From Massilia sp. Leaf139 (GTDB lineage: Bacteria > Pseudomonadota > Gammaproteobacteria > Burkholderiales > Burkholderiaceae_D): 64,000 nt of DNA. The notes below the pieces were generated by a model. It saw nothing but the letters and a program-made list of their open reading frames with translations, was not told the DNA's origin and did not search any database. Position 1 is the first letter of the stretch, and each line of letters opens with the position of its first letter. The stretch lies in assembly GCF_001424165.1 (NCBI RefSeq), contig NZ_LMOJ01000025.1, positions 206,134 through 270,133 on the forward strand. The letters are read 5' to 3'. Of the stretch, positions 1-15,716 are shown piece after piece. A program made the position numbers and the translations under genes.

Positions 1-240
1 GAAGGCGGCCGTCACACCCCGTTCTTCAACAACTACCGTCCGCAGTTCTACTTCCGTACCACCGACGTGACCGGCTCGATCGAGCTGCCAGCGGACAAGG
101 AAATGGTCATGCCAGGCGATAACGTGTCGATCACCGTCAAGCTGATCAACCCGATCGCGATGGAAGAAGGCCTGCGCTTCGCAATCCGCGAAGGCGGCCG
201 TACCGTCGGCGCCGGCGTGGTTGCCAAGATCATTGCCTAA
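1..240 (+). CDS. tuf: Elongation factor Tu, C-terminal end (partial)
   Basis: The window opens inside a reading frame encoding the last 79 residues of EF-Tu, ending VGAGVVAKIIA before TAA. EF-Tu carries aminoacyl-tRNA to the ribosomal A site as a GTP-bound complex. The visible part is the C-terminal half of beta-barrel domain 3, with the GGRHTPFFNNYRPQFYFRTT stretch that helps bind tRNA. The G domain lies outside the window. The position directly upstream of tRNA-Trp and secE-nusG is the usual one for a Burkholderiales tuf copy. Identification is very secure. Confidence 0.98.
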   Translation, partial: EGGRHTPFFNNYRPQFYFRTTDVTGSIELPADKEMVMPGDNVSITVKLINPIAMEEGLRFAIREGGRTVGAGVVAKIIA

Positions 241-263
241 GTAATAAAGTAGTTTGTTGTACC

Positions 264-289
264 GAAGAGGTGGTGCCAACCACCTCTTC
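264..289 (+). terminator. Hairpin downstream of tuf
   Basis: Perfect 10-bp arms GAAGAGGTGG and CCACCTCTTC with a 6-nt loop lie 24 nt after the tuf stop. There is no T-run after the hairpin on the plus strand, so it may be a weak terminator or an mRNA 3'-end stabiliser. Confidence 0.5.
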
Positions 290-296
290 AAAAACA

Positions 297-327
297 TTCG
301 ACGGCATGCGCGCGTATGCTGTAGAAT
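297..327 (+). promoter_or_regulatory. Possible promoter for tRNA-Trp/secE
   Basis: A TTCGAC element at 297-302 and TAGAAT at 322-327 are separated by 19 bp, about 25 bp before the tRNA. The -10 element is good; the -35 element and spacing are poor. Confidence 0.35.
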
Positions 328-351
328 GCGCGATTCAGCTGAAGTCTTCGT

Positions 352-427
352 AGGGGTGTAGCTCAATTGGCAGAGCGTCGGTCTCCAAAACCGAAGGTCG
401 CGGGTTCGATTCCCTCCGCCCCTGCCA
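352..427 (+). tRNA. trnW: tRNA-Trp (anticodon CCA)
   Basis: This 76-nt cloverleaf has a 7-bp acceptor stem (AGGGGTG paired with CGCCCCT, one G-T pair), the D-arm sequence GCTCAATTGGCAGAGC, anticodon loop CTCCAAA with anticodon CCA, the T-arm sequence GGTTCGATTCC, and an encoded 3' CCA. It lies between tuf and secE, the usual place in beta- and gammaproteobacteria, and is probably co-transcribed with secE-nusG. Confidence 0.97.
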
Positions 428-463
428 CCGAATTCTGGTGCGCAGCACCGAAAGTAAAGAAGA

Positions 464-853
464 ATGTCTAATCAATCCGTGCAAACCGTTAGCACCTCGA
501 ATGACAAGTTTAAGGTGGCCCTGGCGGTGGTTGCCGCGATTGCAGGCGTAATCGGGTTCTTTTACCTGAAAGGCCAAAACAAACCAGCCTTCGTCGCCGC
601 CGGCGCACTTGTGGCTGGTTTAGTTTTTGCTGTCCTGCTTTTGTGGACGTCCACTTCCGGTCGTGAATTCCTGAACTTCGCCAAAGAGTCCGTTCGCGAA
701 ACCAAGAAAGTCGTCTGGCCTACCCGCAAGGAAGCAACCACGATCACCATGATCGTCTTTGCTTTTGTCGTCGTCATGGCGATCTTCCTGTGGGGCACGG
801 ATAAGCTGTTGGAATTCCTGCTGTACGACCTGGTCCTGGGGTGGAAACAATGA
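464..853 (+). CDS. secE: Preprotein translocase subunit SecE
   Basis: SecE is an essential inner-membrane subunit of the SecYEG channel, where it clamps SecY. The 129-residue product has three hydrophobic segments (roughly residues 18-35, 44-62 and 95-118). It carries the conserved amphipathic motif ending EVRETKKVVWPTR-like (here VRETKKVVWPTRKEA), followed by the final transmembrane helix. This is the three-helix form of proteobacteria. The ATG at 464 follows AAAGAAG. The stop overlaps the nusG start as ATGA, implying translational coupling. The identification is secure from motif and context. Confidence 0.97.
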   Translation: MSNQSVQTVSTSNDKFKVALAVVAAIAGVIGFFYLKGQNKPAFVAAGALVAGLVFAVLLLWTSTSGREFLNFAKESVRETKKVVWPTRKEATTITMIVFAFVVVMAIFLWGTDKLLEFLLYDLVLGWKQ

Positions 854-1482
854 TGAACGAAAATGTGCAAGACAACGTGCCGGACGAAGTTCCGGCATCT
901 GACGCTGGCGCCCCGGCTCAAGACGCTGCTCCCCTGAGCGTCCCGGTCAGCAACAAGCGCTGGTACGTCGTTCACGTCTACTCCGGCATGGAAAAGAGCG
1001 TCATGCGCGCCCTGACCGAGCGCATCGAGCGCGCCGGCATGAGCGAGCAGTTCGGCCAGATCCTGGTGCCGACCGAAGAAGTCGTGGAAGTCAAGAATGG
1101 CAGCAAATCGGTTACCGAGCGCCGCTTCTTCCCTGGCTACGTGCTGGTCGAGATGGAAATGACCGACGAGACCTGGCACCTGGTGAAAAACACCAGCAAG
1201 GTCACCGGCTTCATCGGCGGGAAATCGAACAAGCCGACCCCGATCCCAGCGCGCGAGATCGACAAGATCATGCAGCAGGTGCAGGAAGGCGTCGAAAAGC
1301 CACGGCCGAAAGTGCTGTACGAAGTGGGCGAGCAAGTCCGCATCAAGGAAGGCCCGTTCACCGACTTCAACGGCAACGTCGAGGAAGTGAATTACGAAAA
1401 ATCGAAGGTGCGTGTGACTGTCACCATCTTCGGCCGCGCAACTCCGGTGGAACTGGAGTTCGGGCAGGTAGAAAAAGTTTAA
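850..1482 (+). CDS. nusG: Transcription termination/antitermination protein NusG
   Basis: NusG binds the RNA polymerase clamp through its N-terminal NGN domain and contacts Rho or ribosomal protein S10 through a C-terminal KOW domain. The NGN domain starts near KRWYVVHVYSGMEKSV, and the FFPGYVLVEM segment is characteristic. The KOW domain contains the GEQVRIKEGPFTDFNG motif near the C-terminus. A roughly 35-residue acidic N-terminal extension precedes the NGN domain, longer than in E. coli. ATG at 850 overlaps the secE stop (ATGA); ATG 853 is an alternative start. Confidence 0.96.
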   Translation: MMNENVQDNVPDEVPASDAGAPAQDAAPLSVPVSNKRWYVVHVYSGMEKSVMRALTERIERAGMSEQFGQILVPTEEVVEVKNGSKSVTERRFFPGYVLVEMEMTDETWHLVKNTSKVTGFIGGKSNKPTPIPAREIDKIMQQVQEGVEKPRPKVLYEVGEQVRIKEGPFTDFNGNVEEVNYEKSKVRVTVTIFGRATPVELEFGQVEKV

Positions 1483-1532
1483 AACGCAATAATCGGAGCG
1501 TCGCAGCAGCAAGGCGGAATCCGGTAAGAGGA

Positions 1533-1575
1533 GCCCCGCCGAGCCGGTAGTAGCGTAGCGGTGGGGCGCTACTAC
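1533..1575 (+). promoter_or_regulatory. rplK leader with two competing hairpins
   Basis: Upstream of rplK, one 8-bp stem pairs 1533-1540 (GCCCCGCC) with 1560-1567 (GGTGGGGC, one G-U). A 9-bp perfect stem pairs 1547-1555 (GTAGTAGCG) with 1567-1575 (CGCTACTAC). The stems interleave and cannot form together. L1 is known to repress rplKA translation by binding this leader in E. coli, so an autoregulatory role is plausible but inferred. Confidence 0.5.
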
Positions 1576-1597
1576 TCAAAGCAACCAAGGAGCCATC

Positions 1598-2029
1598 ATG
1601 GCCAAGAAGATTATTGGTTTTATCAAGCTGCAAGTGCCGGCTGGTAAAGCAAACCCATCCCCACCGATCGGCCCAGCACTGGGTCAGCGCGGTCTGAACA
1701 TCATGGAGTTCTGCAAGGCGTTCAACGCCCAGACCCAGGGTGTCGAGCCAGGCATGCCGATCCCAGTCGTGATCACCGCGTTCGCCGACAAGTCCTTCAC
1801 CTTCGTGATGAAGACTCCACCGGCAACCTACCTGATCAAGAAAGCCGCCGGCATCACCAAGGGTTCGCCGAAGCCACATACCGACAAAGTCGGTACGCTG
1901 ACCCGTGCCCAGGCTGAAGAAATCGCAAAAACCAAGCAGCCGGACCTGACCGCTGCCGACATGGACGCCGCAGTGCGTATCATCGCCGGCTCGGCACGTT
2001 CGATGGGCATCACGGTGGAGGGTCTGTAA
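1598..2029 (+). CDS. rplK: Large ribosomal subunit protein L11
   Basis: L11 forms the GTPase-associated stalk base on 23S rRNA and contacts elongation factors and RelA. The 143-residue protein has the N-terminal KLQVPAGKANPSPPIGPALGQRG segment (the lead-in to the proline-rich hinge) and the C-terminal rRNA-binding domain ending RSMGITVEGL. An AAGGAG ribosome-binding site lies just upstream of ATG 1598. Its TAA overlaps the rplA ATG by one base (TAATG), so rplK and rplA are translationally coupled. Confidence 0.98.
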   Translation: MAKKIIGFIKLQVPAGKANPSPPIGPALGQRGLNIMEFCKAFNAQTQGVEPGMPIPVVITAFADKSFTFVMKTPPATYLIKKAAGITKGSPKPHTDKVGTLTRAQAEEIAKTKQPDLTAADMDAAVRIIAGSARSMGITVEGL

Positions 2030-2724
2030 TGGCTAAGCTGTCCAAGCGCGTCAAAGAAATGAAAGCGAAAGTCGACCGTAACAAGGTCTACGCCTTCGAC
2101 AACGCAGTGTCGATCGTCAAGGAATTCGCAACCGCCAAGTTCAACGAATCGATCGACGTCGCGATTCAGCTGGGCGTGGATCCGAAGAAGTCGGACCAAG
2201 TCGTCCGCGGTTCGGTCGTCTTGCCAGCAGGCACCGGCAAGACCGTGCGCGTCGCCGTCTTCGCTTCGGGCGACAAGGCTGAAGCTGCACGTGCAGCCGG
2301 CGCCGACATCGTCGGTATGGAAGACCTGGCCGAGCGCGTCAAGGCCGGCGACATGCCGTTCGACATCGTCATCGCTTCGCCAGACACCATGCGTATCGTC
2401 GGTACCCTGGGCCAGATCCTGGGCCCACGCGGCCTGATGCCTAACCCGAAAGTCGGCACCGTCACCCCTGACGTCGCCAACGCGGTCAAGAACGCCAAAG
2501 CCGGTCAGGTCCAGTACCGTACCGACAAGGCAGGCATCATCCACGCAACGATCGGCCGCAAGTCGTTCGCTGACGCCGACCTGCAAGCCAACCTGGCTGC
2601 ACTGATCGACGCACTGAACAAGGCCAAGCCGGCCACGTCGAAGGGCGTGTACCTGCGCAAGGTCGCGATCTCGTCGACCATGGGCGCAGGCGTCCGCGTC
2701 GACCACGCTTCGCTGGCTGCCTAA
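2029..2724 (+). CDS. rplA: Large ribosomal subunit protein L1
   Basis: L1 forms the mobile stalk near the E site and, in enterobacteria, represses its own operon by binding the rplK leader. The 231-residue protein has the L1 signature around ILGPRGLMPNPKVGTVT and the C-terminal VYLRKVAISSTMGAGVRVD stretch. Length is normal for bacterial L1. It is coupled to rplK by a one-base overlap and followed by the long L10 leader before rplJ. Confidence 0.98.
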   Translation: MAKLSKRVKEMKAKVDRNKVYAFDNAVSIVKEFATAKFNESIDVAIQLGVDPKKSDQVVRGSVVLPAGTGKTVRVAVFASGDKAEAARAAGADIVGMEDLAERVKAGDMPFDIVIASPDTMRIVGTLGQILGPRGLMPNPKVGTVTPDVANAVKNAKAGQVQYRTDKAGIIHATIGRKSFADADLQANLAALIDALNKAKPATSKGVYLRKVAISSTMGAGVRVDHASLAA

Positions 2725-2754
2725 GCTTCAGTAAAGAATCAAGTCCCCGCAAAA

Positions 2755-2935
2755 CATTAGCGGGGCGCATCTTTGGGCTGTCGGAGCAAGAACACCGCTC
2801 CGGCAGGCAATCAAAGACCGTTGGGCCGAAGGCAGAGGTTGAGCCCGAGGTTAATAGACCACCCAACGCAGATGGTGTACCCGAACAAGTTTTGTAGTCC
2901 ATGCTGCGTGAATTCATCCGCGTTAGTTTGACTTC
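2755..2935 (+). ncRNA. Ribosomal protein L10 leader
   Basis: The 278-bp gap between rplA and rplJ holds structured, non-coding sequence. It includes a hairpin CCCCGC...GCGGGG starting near 2744, paired segments near GGAGC...GCTCC, and conserved-looking single-stranded stretches ahead of rplJ. Its place and length match the L10 leader, which binds the L10(L12)4 complex to repress rplJL translation. I assign it on position and general structure rather than a covariance match; the borders are approximate. Confidence 0.7.
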
Positions 2936-3002
2936 TTAACTTCGGACGCCGTGTTCGAACCGATGCAAACGCTTTTGTTTGCATTAATTAAGGAGATTGA
3001 CC

Positions 3003-3527
3003 GTGGGTCTTAATCTGAATGACAAAAAGGCCGTCGTCGAAGAAGTGAGCGCGAAAGTAGCAACCGCGCAAACGATCGTCGTAGCCGAGTACCGTGGCAT
3101 CCAGGTTAGTCACTTGACGAAACTCCGTGCAGCCGCGCGTTCGCAGGGTGTGTACCTGCGTGTTCTGAAGAACACGCTGGCACGCCGCTCTGTCGAAGGC
3201 ACGCAGTTTGCCCCACTGGCTGACGCCATGACCGGTCCGCTGATCTACTCGATCTCGGACGACGCCGTTGCAGCAGCGAAAGTCATCAACGACTTCGCCA
3301 AAACCAACGACAAGCTGGTCGTGAAAGCCGGTAACTACGCAGGTAAGCAGCTCGACGTAGCTGGCGTGACCGCGTTGGCAAGCATCCCGAGCCGTGAAGT
3401 CCTCATCGCCCAGCTGCTGGGCGTTATGCAGGCACCGGTGTCGGGCTTCGCACGAGTTCTGGCTGCAGTCGCAGCACAAAAAGGCGAAGGCGCCGCTGCT
3501 CCGGCAGCGGAAGCCACCGAAGCGTAA
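3003..3527 (+). CDS. rplJ: Large ribosomal subunit protein L10
   Basis: L10 anchors the L7/L12 dimers to the ribosome stalk. The 174-residue product has the N-terminal rRNA-binding domain (LNLNDKKAVVEEVSAKV, then AQTIVVAEYRG) and an Ala/Glu-rich C-terminal tail that receives L7/L12. I choose GTG 3003 because AGGAG ends 7 bp before it and betaproteobacterial L10 proteins begin with this LNLNDKK motif; the in-frame TTG at 2997 overlaps the spacer. Expression is probably controlled by the upstream L10 leader. Confidence 0.97.
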   Translation: MGLNLNDKKAVVEEVSAKVATAQTIVVAEYRGIQVSHLTKLRAAARSQGVYLRVLKNTLARRSVEGTQFAPLADAMTGPLIYSISDDAVAAAKVINDFAKTNDKLVVKAGNYAGKQLDVAGVTALASIPSREVLIAQLLGVMQAPVSGFARVLAAVAAQKGEGAAAPAAEATEA

Positions 3528-3596
3528 TCGCTTCGCGACTTTCTGTTCAAGTAGAACTAACCCTGTACTACACACACAATATATTTGGAGTTTCAA

Positions 3597-3971
3597 ATGG
3601 CAATTAGCAAAGAAGAGTTCCTGGACGCAGTTGGCGCAATGTCGGTCATGGAACTGAACGACCTGGTCAAGGCTTTCGAAGAGAAGTTCGGCGTGTCGGC
3701 AGCTGCAATGTCGGCTCCGGCAGCTGGCGGCGGCGCTGCTGCTGCTGCAGTCGAAGAGCAGACCGAATTCAACCTGGTTCTGACCGAAGTCGGCGCGAAC
3801 AAGGTCGGCGTCATCAAGGCCGTCCGTGAAATCACCGGTCTGGGTCTGAAGGAAGCCAAAGACGTCGTCGACGGTGCACCGAAGGCCGTGAAAGAAGCCA
3901 TGCCAAAAGCTGACGCTGAAGCCGCTAAGAAGAAGCTGGAAGATGCAGGCGCCAAGGCCGAGCTGAAGTAA
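3597..3971 (+). CDS. rplL: Large ribosomal subunit protein L7/L12
   Basis: L7/L12 is the multicopy stalk protein that recruits translational GTPases. The 124-residue product has the N-terminal dimerisation domain (ISKEEFLDAVGAMSVMELND), an Ala/Gly-rich hinge at about residues 38-52, and the globular C-terminal domain with the KVGVIKAVREITGLGLKEAK helix-turn-helix surface that contacts factors. ATG 3597 follows TTTGGAG; an in-frame TTG 12 bases upstream is not supported by family alignment. It lies 69 bp after rplJ. Confidence 0.98.
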   Translation: MAISKEEFLDAVGAMSVMELNDLVKAFEEKFGVSAAAMSAPAAGGGAAAAAVEEQTEFNLVLTEVGANKVGVIKAVREITGLGLKEAKDVVDGAPKAVKEAMPKADAEAAKKKLEDAGAKAELK

Positions 3972-4000
3972 TCAAAAGCAATGGGCATCGCAAGGTGCCC

Positions 4001-4061
4001 AAAGCCGGAGTCAAAGCTTGCAAGCCCCGTCGGAAGGCGGGGCTGCGGCTTTGGCTCTTTT
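4001..4061 (+). terminator. rplL-rpoB attenuator hairpin
   Basis: Nested stems pair AAAGCCG (4001-4007) with CGGCTTT (4046-4052) and AGCCCCG (4023-4029) with CGGGGCT (4038-4044), followed by CTCTTTT. In E. coli a partial terminator in the same gap lowers rpoBC expression relative to the ribosomal genes; the same job is inferred here. The rest of the 286-bp gap shows no gene. Confidence 0.7.
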
Positions 4062-4257
4062 GTCGTCCCTGCCGCAAACGCATCACCGTCGTATCGCAGC
4101 ACCGCAACACAGAACACGCAGTACGCAAAATCGTAACACAGCAGTAGCCTGTCCTTTTCATCTGGCGGAACAGTAAGAGACTTGAGGCCTTGTATGTGGT
4201 CGCTCCACCACTGGCAATCTCTGAATTCTCATCCTTTCTGTCACTCACGGAGTGTCC

Positions 4258-8367
<4,110 letters not shown>

Positions 8368-8373
8368 GAAGGT

Positions 8374-8396
8374 AAGGGAAGGGGAGCCTTTCCCTT
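8374..8396 (+). promoter_or_regulatory. rpoB-rpoC spacer hairpin
   Basis: AAGGGAA (8374-8380) pairs with TTCCCTT (8390-8396) just after the rpoB stop, within a 113-bp spacer. There is no T-run, so an mRNA processing or stability role is more likely than termination. Confidence 0.35.
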
Positions 8397-8480
8397 TCCC
8401 GTATTACCCGATTGGTTTGGGACGCGCTGCTGCAAAGCGCGCGTTCCGAAATAGAAATTTAGTCACCTCTGGAGTGATAC

Positions 8481-12722
<4,242 letters not shown>

Positions 12723-12742
12723 TCAGTAGCTAGCTGAACAAG

Positions 12743-12769
12743 AACGGCACCTTCGGGTGCCGTTTTTTT
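12743..12769 (+). terminator. Rho-independent terminator of rpoBC
   Basis: AACGGCACC, loop TTCG, GGTGCCGTT, then a T-run (12763-12769). The extra-stable UUCG loop and T-run make this a textbook intrinsic terminator. Confidence 0.95.
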
Positions 12770-12859
12770 CGTCCGTACGAATCGTTAGCTCCTCGGCTCG
12801 AAGCGCGTTACCATGGCCGTAGTTGCCTATCGAACATCCTTTGACGAGCTTGCTCCGCA

Positions 12860-13363
12860 ATGACATCGACCAGAACGATCCGCCCCGCCACTGTCCACGA
12901 TGCCGAGCGCATCTGCACCATCTACAACCACTACATCGCGACGACGACGATTTCGTTCGAAGAGGAACCGGTCACTCCCGCCGACATGGCCCAGCGCATT
13001 GGCGACGTGCTTGCTGCACATCTGCCTTGGCTCGTCATGATCGAGGATGACAAGCTGATCGGCTACGCCTACGCCACCAAATGGCGCGTGCGCGCCGCCT
13101 ATCGCTTCGCCGTCGAGAGCTCGGTCTATCTTGATCCGGACTATGCCGGCAAGGGCGCCGGCACGGTGCTGTATGAGGCCCTGCTGGCCGAGCTGCGCGG
13201 GCGCGATCTGCACCTCGTCATCGGCGGTATCGCGCAGCCGAACGAAGCGAGCGTGCGCCTGCACGAGCGGCTGGGTTTTACCAAGGTGGCGCACTTCAGC
13301 GAAGTCGGACTGAAATTCGGGCGCTGGATCGATGTCGGCTATTGGCAGCTGAAACTCAACTGA
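12860..13363 (+). CDS. GNAT N-acetyltransferase, phosphinothricin-acetyltransferase type
   Basis: The 167-residue protein looks like the Pat/MnaT branch of the GNAT superfamily, enzymes that transfer an acetyl group from acetyl-CoA to small amines such as phosphinothricin or methionine derivatives. Visible features are IRPATVHDAERICTIYNHYI at the start, the TTISFEEEP segment shared by this branch, an acetyl-CoA loop at GKGAGTVLYEALL, and GGIAQPNEASVRLHERLGF near the end. The substrate cannot be told from sequence. It is a stand-alone cytoplasmic gene after the rpoC terminator, with the next gene starting 19 bp downstream. Confidence 0.85.
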   Translation: MTSTRTIRPATVHDAERICTIYNHYIATTTISFEEEPVTPADMAQRIGDVLAAHLPWLVMIEDDKLIGYAYATKWRVRAAYRFAVESSVYLDPDYAGKGAGTVLYEALLAELRGRDLHLVIGGIAQPNEASVRLHERLGFTKVAHFSEVGLKFGRWIDVGYWQLKLN

Positions 13364-13382
13364 TTGCATAAAGGTGGAACAC

Positions 13383-13946
13383 GTGAACACACCCTGCCTC
13401 ATCATCATCGATATGCAGAAGGGCATGGCGAATCCCGCTGCCGGCAGCCGCAACAATCCGCAGGCGGAGGACAACATCGCCCGGCTCTTACACGCCTGGA
13501 GAACCGCCGGCGCCGAAATCGTGCACGTGCGTCACATCTCGCGCTCGTCGGCCTCTCCCTTCGCGCCGGGCCAGGCCGGGGTCGAGTTCCAGGATGCCTT
13601 GCAGCCGCTGCCGCACGAGCACGTCGTCGAGAAGAATGTACCGGATGCTTTCATCAATACCGGACTGGAACGCTGGCTGCGGGTACGCGGGATCGACGCG
13701 CTCGTGCTGGTCGGCGTCAGCACCAATAATTCGGTGGAGGGCAGTGCGCGCACGGCCGGCAATCTGGGATTCAAGACGACGGTGGTCGCCGATGCGAGCT
13801 TCGCTTTCGCCATGCGCGACTATGCCGGCGTGCAGCGCAGCGCGGACGAGGTGCATGCGATGGCGCTGGCGAACCTGGACGGAGAATATGCGGCAATCAA
13901 ACATACGCAAGCCCTCCTCGAACGTCAGCCATATGCGGCGTCATGA
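13383..13946 (+). CDS. Isochorismatase-like (cysteine hydrolase) family protein with Ser at the nucleophile position
   Basis: The fold is recognised from CLIIIDMQKGM with the catalytic Asp (D10), the Lys in VVEKNVPDAF (K84), and the segment GVSTNNSVEGSARTAGNLGF. In amidohydrolases of this family (nicotinamidase, ureidoacrylate hydrolase) that last segment carries the nucleophilic Cys; here the position is Ser117. The 187-residue length is normal. Start is GTG 13383, with GTG 13374 also possible. The protein may act by another mechanism, as in true isochorismatases, or may be inactive. It ends 3 bp before the first hip operator. Confidence 0.8.
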   Translation: MNTPCLIIIDMQKGMANPAAGSRNNPQAEDNIARLLHAWRTAGAEIVHVRHISRSSASPFAPGQAGVEFQDALQPLPHEHVVEKNVPDAFINTGLERWLRVRGIDALVLVGVSTNNSVEGSARTAGNLGFKTTVVADASFAFAMRDYAGVQRSADEVHAMALANLDGEYAAIKHTQALLERQPYAAS

Positions 13947-13948
13947 AT

Positions 13949-14064
13949 GTGAGCGCTCCCTCACTTTTTCACAATGGATGACCGCTAAATAAGCAAAAGT
14001 GAGCGATCCCTCACTTTTAAGACTTGTTAGGATTCCCAGTGCTAAAATGTGAGTGATCCCTCAC
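13949..14064. promoter_or_regulatory. Three hip operators spaced exactly 50 bp
   Basis: Near-identical 16-bp palindromes start at 13949 (GTGAGCGCTCCCTCAC), 13999 (GTGAGCGATCCCTCAC) and 14049 (GTGAGTGATCCCTCAC). Arms are GTGAG/CTCAC, extended to AAAAGTGAG/CTCACTTTT around copy 2 and AATGTGAG/CTCACATT around copy 3. A TAAAAT box at 14043-14048 abuts copy 3. They are the likely binding sites for the HipB repressor encoded next. Site identity is inferred from position and repetition; the repeats themselves are directly visible. Confidence 0.85.
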
Positions 14065-14069
14065 ATTGG

Positions 14070-14309
14070 ATGCATATGAACAGTCTGGAACAACCCACCA
14101 AATTGAGCTCGACCGCCGAGTTGGGCGAGCTGGTTCGGCAGATTCGCAAGGAACAAGGGCTGACCCAGCTCGATGTCGCCGGACTTGCTGGTCTCAGCAA
14201 TCGTTTTGTCATCGACCTCGAGCGCGGCAAGGAAACGCTGCAGATCAAGAAGGTGCTCGACGTGCTGAGCCTGCTGGGGGTGGAACTGAGCGCCAGGAAG
14301 AAAGTCTGA
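14070..14309 (+). CDS. hipB: HipB-type antitoxin, HTH repressor
   Basis: The 79-residue protein is a helix-turn-helix (HTH_3, Cro/CI-like) regulator: LGELVRQIRKEQGLTQLDVAGLAGLSNRFVIDLERGKETLQIKKVLDVLSLLG. HipB neutralises the HipA kinase and represses the operon. Starts at ATG 14070 or 14076 are equally possible; an upstream GTG at 14049 lies inside operator 3 and is unlikely. No clear Shine-Dalgarno sequence precedes the start, so the mRNA may be nearly leaderless. The stop overlaps the hipA ATG as TGATG, the usual hip arrangement. Confidence 0.9.
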   Translation: MHMNSLEQPTKLSSTAELGELVRQIRKEQGLTQLDVAGLAGLSNRFVIDLERGKETLQIKKVLDVLSLLGVELSARKKV

Positions 14310-15607
14310 TGGCGACGCGCGCTCCCGTCCCCAGGGCCTTATGGGTCTACGGCCCCGACGGGTTGGTGGGCACGCTCCACAATACCGAACCTCTCGCGTT
14401 TTCCTACAGCGAAGCGTGGATGGCGACGCCAGGCGCGGCGCCGATCCACCCCGAGCTGCCGCTCGCCGGCGGCATGCTCGATTCTCCGTATGTCGCCGCC
14501 TTCTTCGAGAATCTCCTGCCCGAGGGAGATCAGCGCACCGCCATCAGCATGCGCGAACAGGTCAGTACTGTTTTCGGCCTGTTGGCCCGGGTGGGCGGCG
14601 AGAGCGCGGGGGCGTTCACGCTGGTGCCCGAAGGAGAAACGCCGCAGGCGCCGGTCTACCAGGCGCTGAGCTGGGAACAGGTGCGCGTGCTGGTGCACGA
14701 CGATGGCGCCCAGTCCGACGAGCGCAAGGCCATCGAGCGAGCCGCGCAAGACATGCCCAAGCCGCGCATATCGATGTCGGGCGCGCAGTTCAAGATGGTG
14801 CTGTATCTCGACGCGGCGGGCAATCCCTTCCGTCCGATGGGCAATGCGCCGTCCACGCACATCCTGAAACCCGATATCCAGCGCCCCGACATCAAGGCCT
14901 TTGCCTCGTCTGTCAACGAGGCCATCGTGATGCGCGTGGCCGTCCTGTGCGGCTTGCCGACCGCGCCCGTCACCTACCAGACGGTCGCGCAAGCCTGTCT
15001 GGTCGAACGCTACGACCGCGTGCGCCAGGCCGACGGCACGCTGCGCCGCCTGTGGCAGGCTGACTTCTGCCAGCTGCTAGGCGTGCCGTCGGGCGTGAAG
15101 TACGAGCACGAAGGCGGGCCGACCTTCAAGGATTGCTACGACAAGCTCGCCCTGTCGGTGCAGCCGGCGGTCGACCGGCGCCATCTGCTGCGCTGGCTGT
15201 TCTTCAATCTGTGTGTGGGGAATAACGACTCACATGCCAAGAACATCGCCTTGCTCGCCACGCCGCAGGGACTGCGCCTTGCACCGTTCTATGACCTGAT
15301 GTGCACCCGGATTTATCCCGGGCTCTCGAACCACTTCGCGTTCGCGATTGCGGGCGAGTCCGAGCCGGGCCAACTCACCGACGCGCATCTCGCCGAGCTG
15401 GCCAGATCGCTGGGTGTCAACGTGCGCTACCTGCAAAAGCTGGCGCTCGAGGTCGCGCAGCATGTCATCGAAGCGCTTCCCGCAGCCGCCGCCGAGATCG
15501 GCTCGGGCCTGGATTTCAATAACGCGGTCATGGCCGAGCGGCTCACGCAGCGCATCACGTCCATCGCGACGCGGATGGCCAAGCGCTTCGCGGGCACGGA
15601 GCGCTAA
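14309..15607 (+). CDS. hipA: HipA-type serine/threonine kinase toxin
   Basis: HipA toxins phosphorylate aminoacyl-tRNA synthetases (GltX in E. coli) and induce growth arrest and persistence. The 432-residue protein has an N-terminal HipA_N domain (about residues 5-110) and a kinase-like C-terminal domain. The P-loop motif ISMSGAQFK contains Ser155, matching the autophosphorylated Ser150 of E. coli. The catalytic GNNDSHAKN holds Asp307, and FYDL holds the metal-binding Asp329. All key residues are present, so an active toxin is expected. The start overlaps the hipB stop by TGATG. Confidence 0.92.
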   Translation: MATRAPVPRALWVYGPDGLVGTLHNTEPLAFSYSEAWMATPGAAPIHPELPLAGGMLDSPYVAAFFENLLPEGDQRTAISMREQVSTVFGLLARVGGESAGAFTLVPEGETPQAPVYQALSWEQVRVLVHDDGAQSDERKAIERAAQDMPKPRISMSGAQFKMVLYLDAAGNPFRPMGNAPSTHILKPDIQRPDIKAFASSVNEAIVMRVAVLCGLPTAPVTYQTVAQACLVERYDRVRQADGTLRRLWQADFCQLLGVPSGVKYEHEGGPTFKDCYDKLALSVQPAVDRRHLLRWLFFNLCVGNNDSHAKNIALLATPQGLRLAPFYDLMCTRIYPGLSNHFAFAIAGESEPGQLTDAHLAELARSLGVNVRYLQKLALEVAQHVIEALPAAAAEIGSGLDFNNAVMAERLTQRITSIATRMAKRFAGTER

Positions 15608-15716
15608 CGCAGCCTTGCCGGCAAGCGCCAGCCGGGCTCCCTTATCGTTCCGAATGTTCTACACTCGGCGGTGGAGTTGGTCTCGTTCAAAAACCGGATG
15701 ACTGAAAGGAAGTGAC

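Noticed and set aside
2997..3002. TTG start for rplJ
   Set aside because: It lies only a base after the AGGAG site and adds two residues not seen in L10; GTG 3003 has correct spacing.
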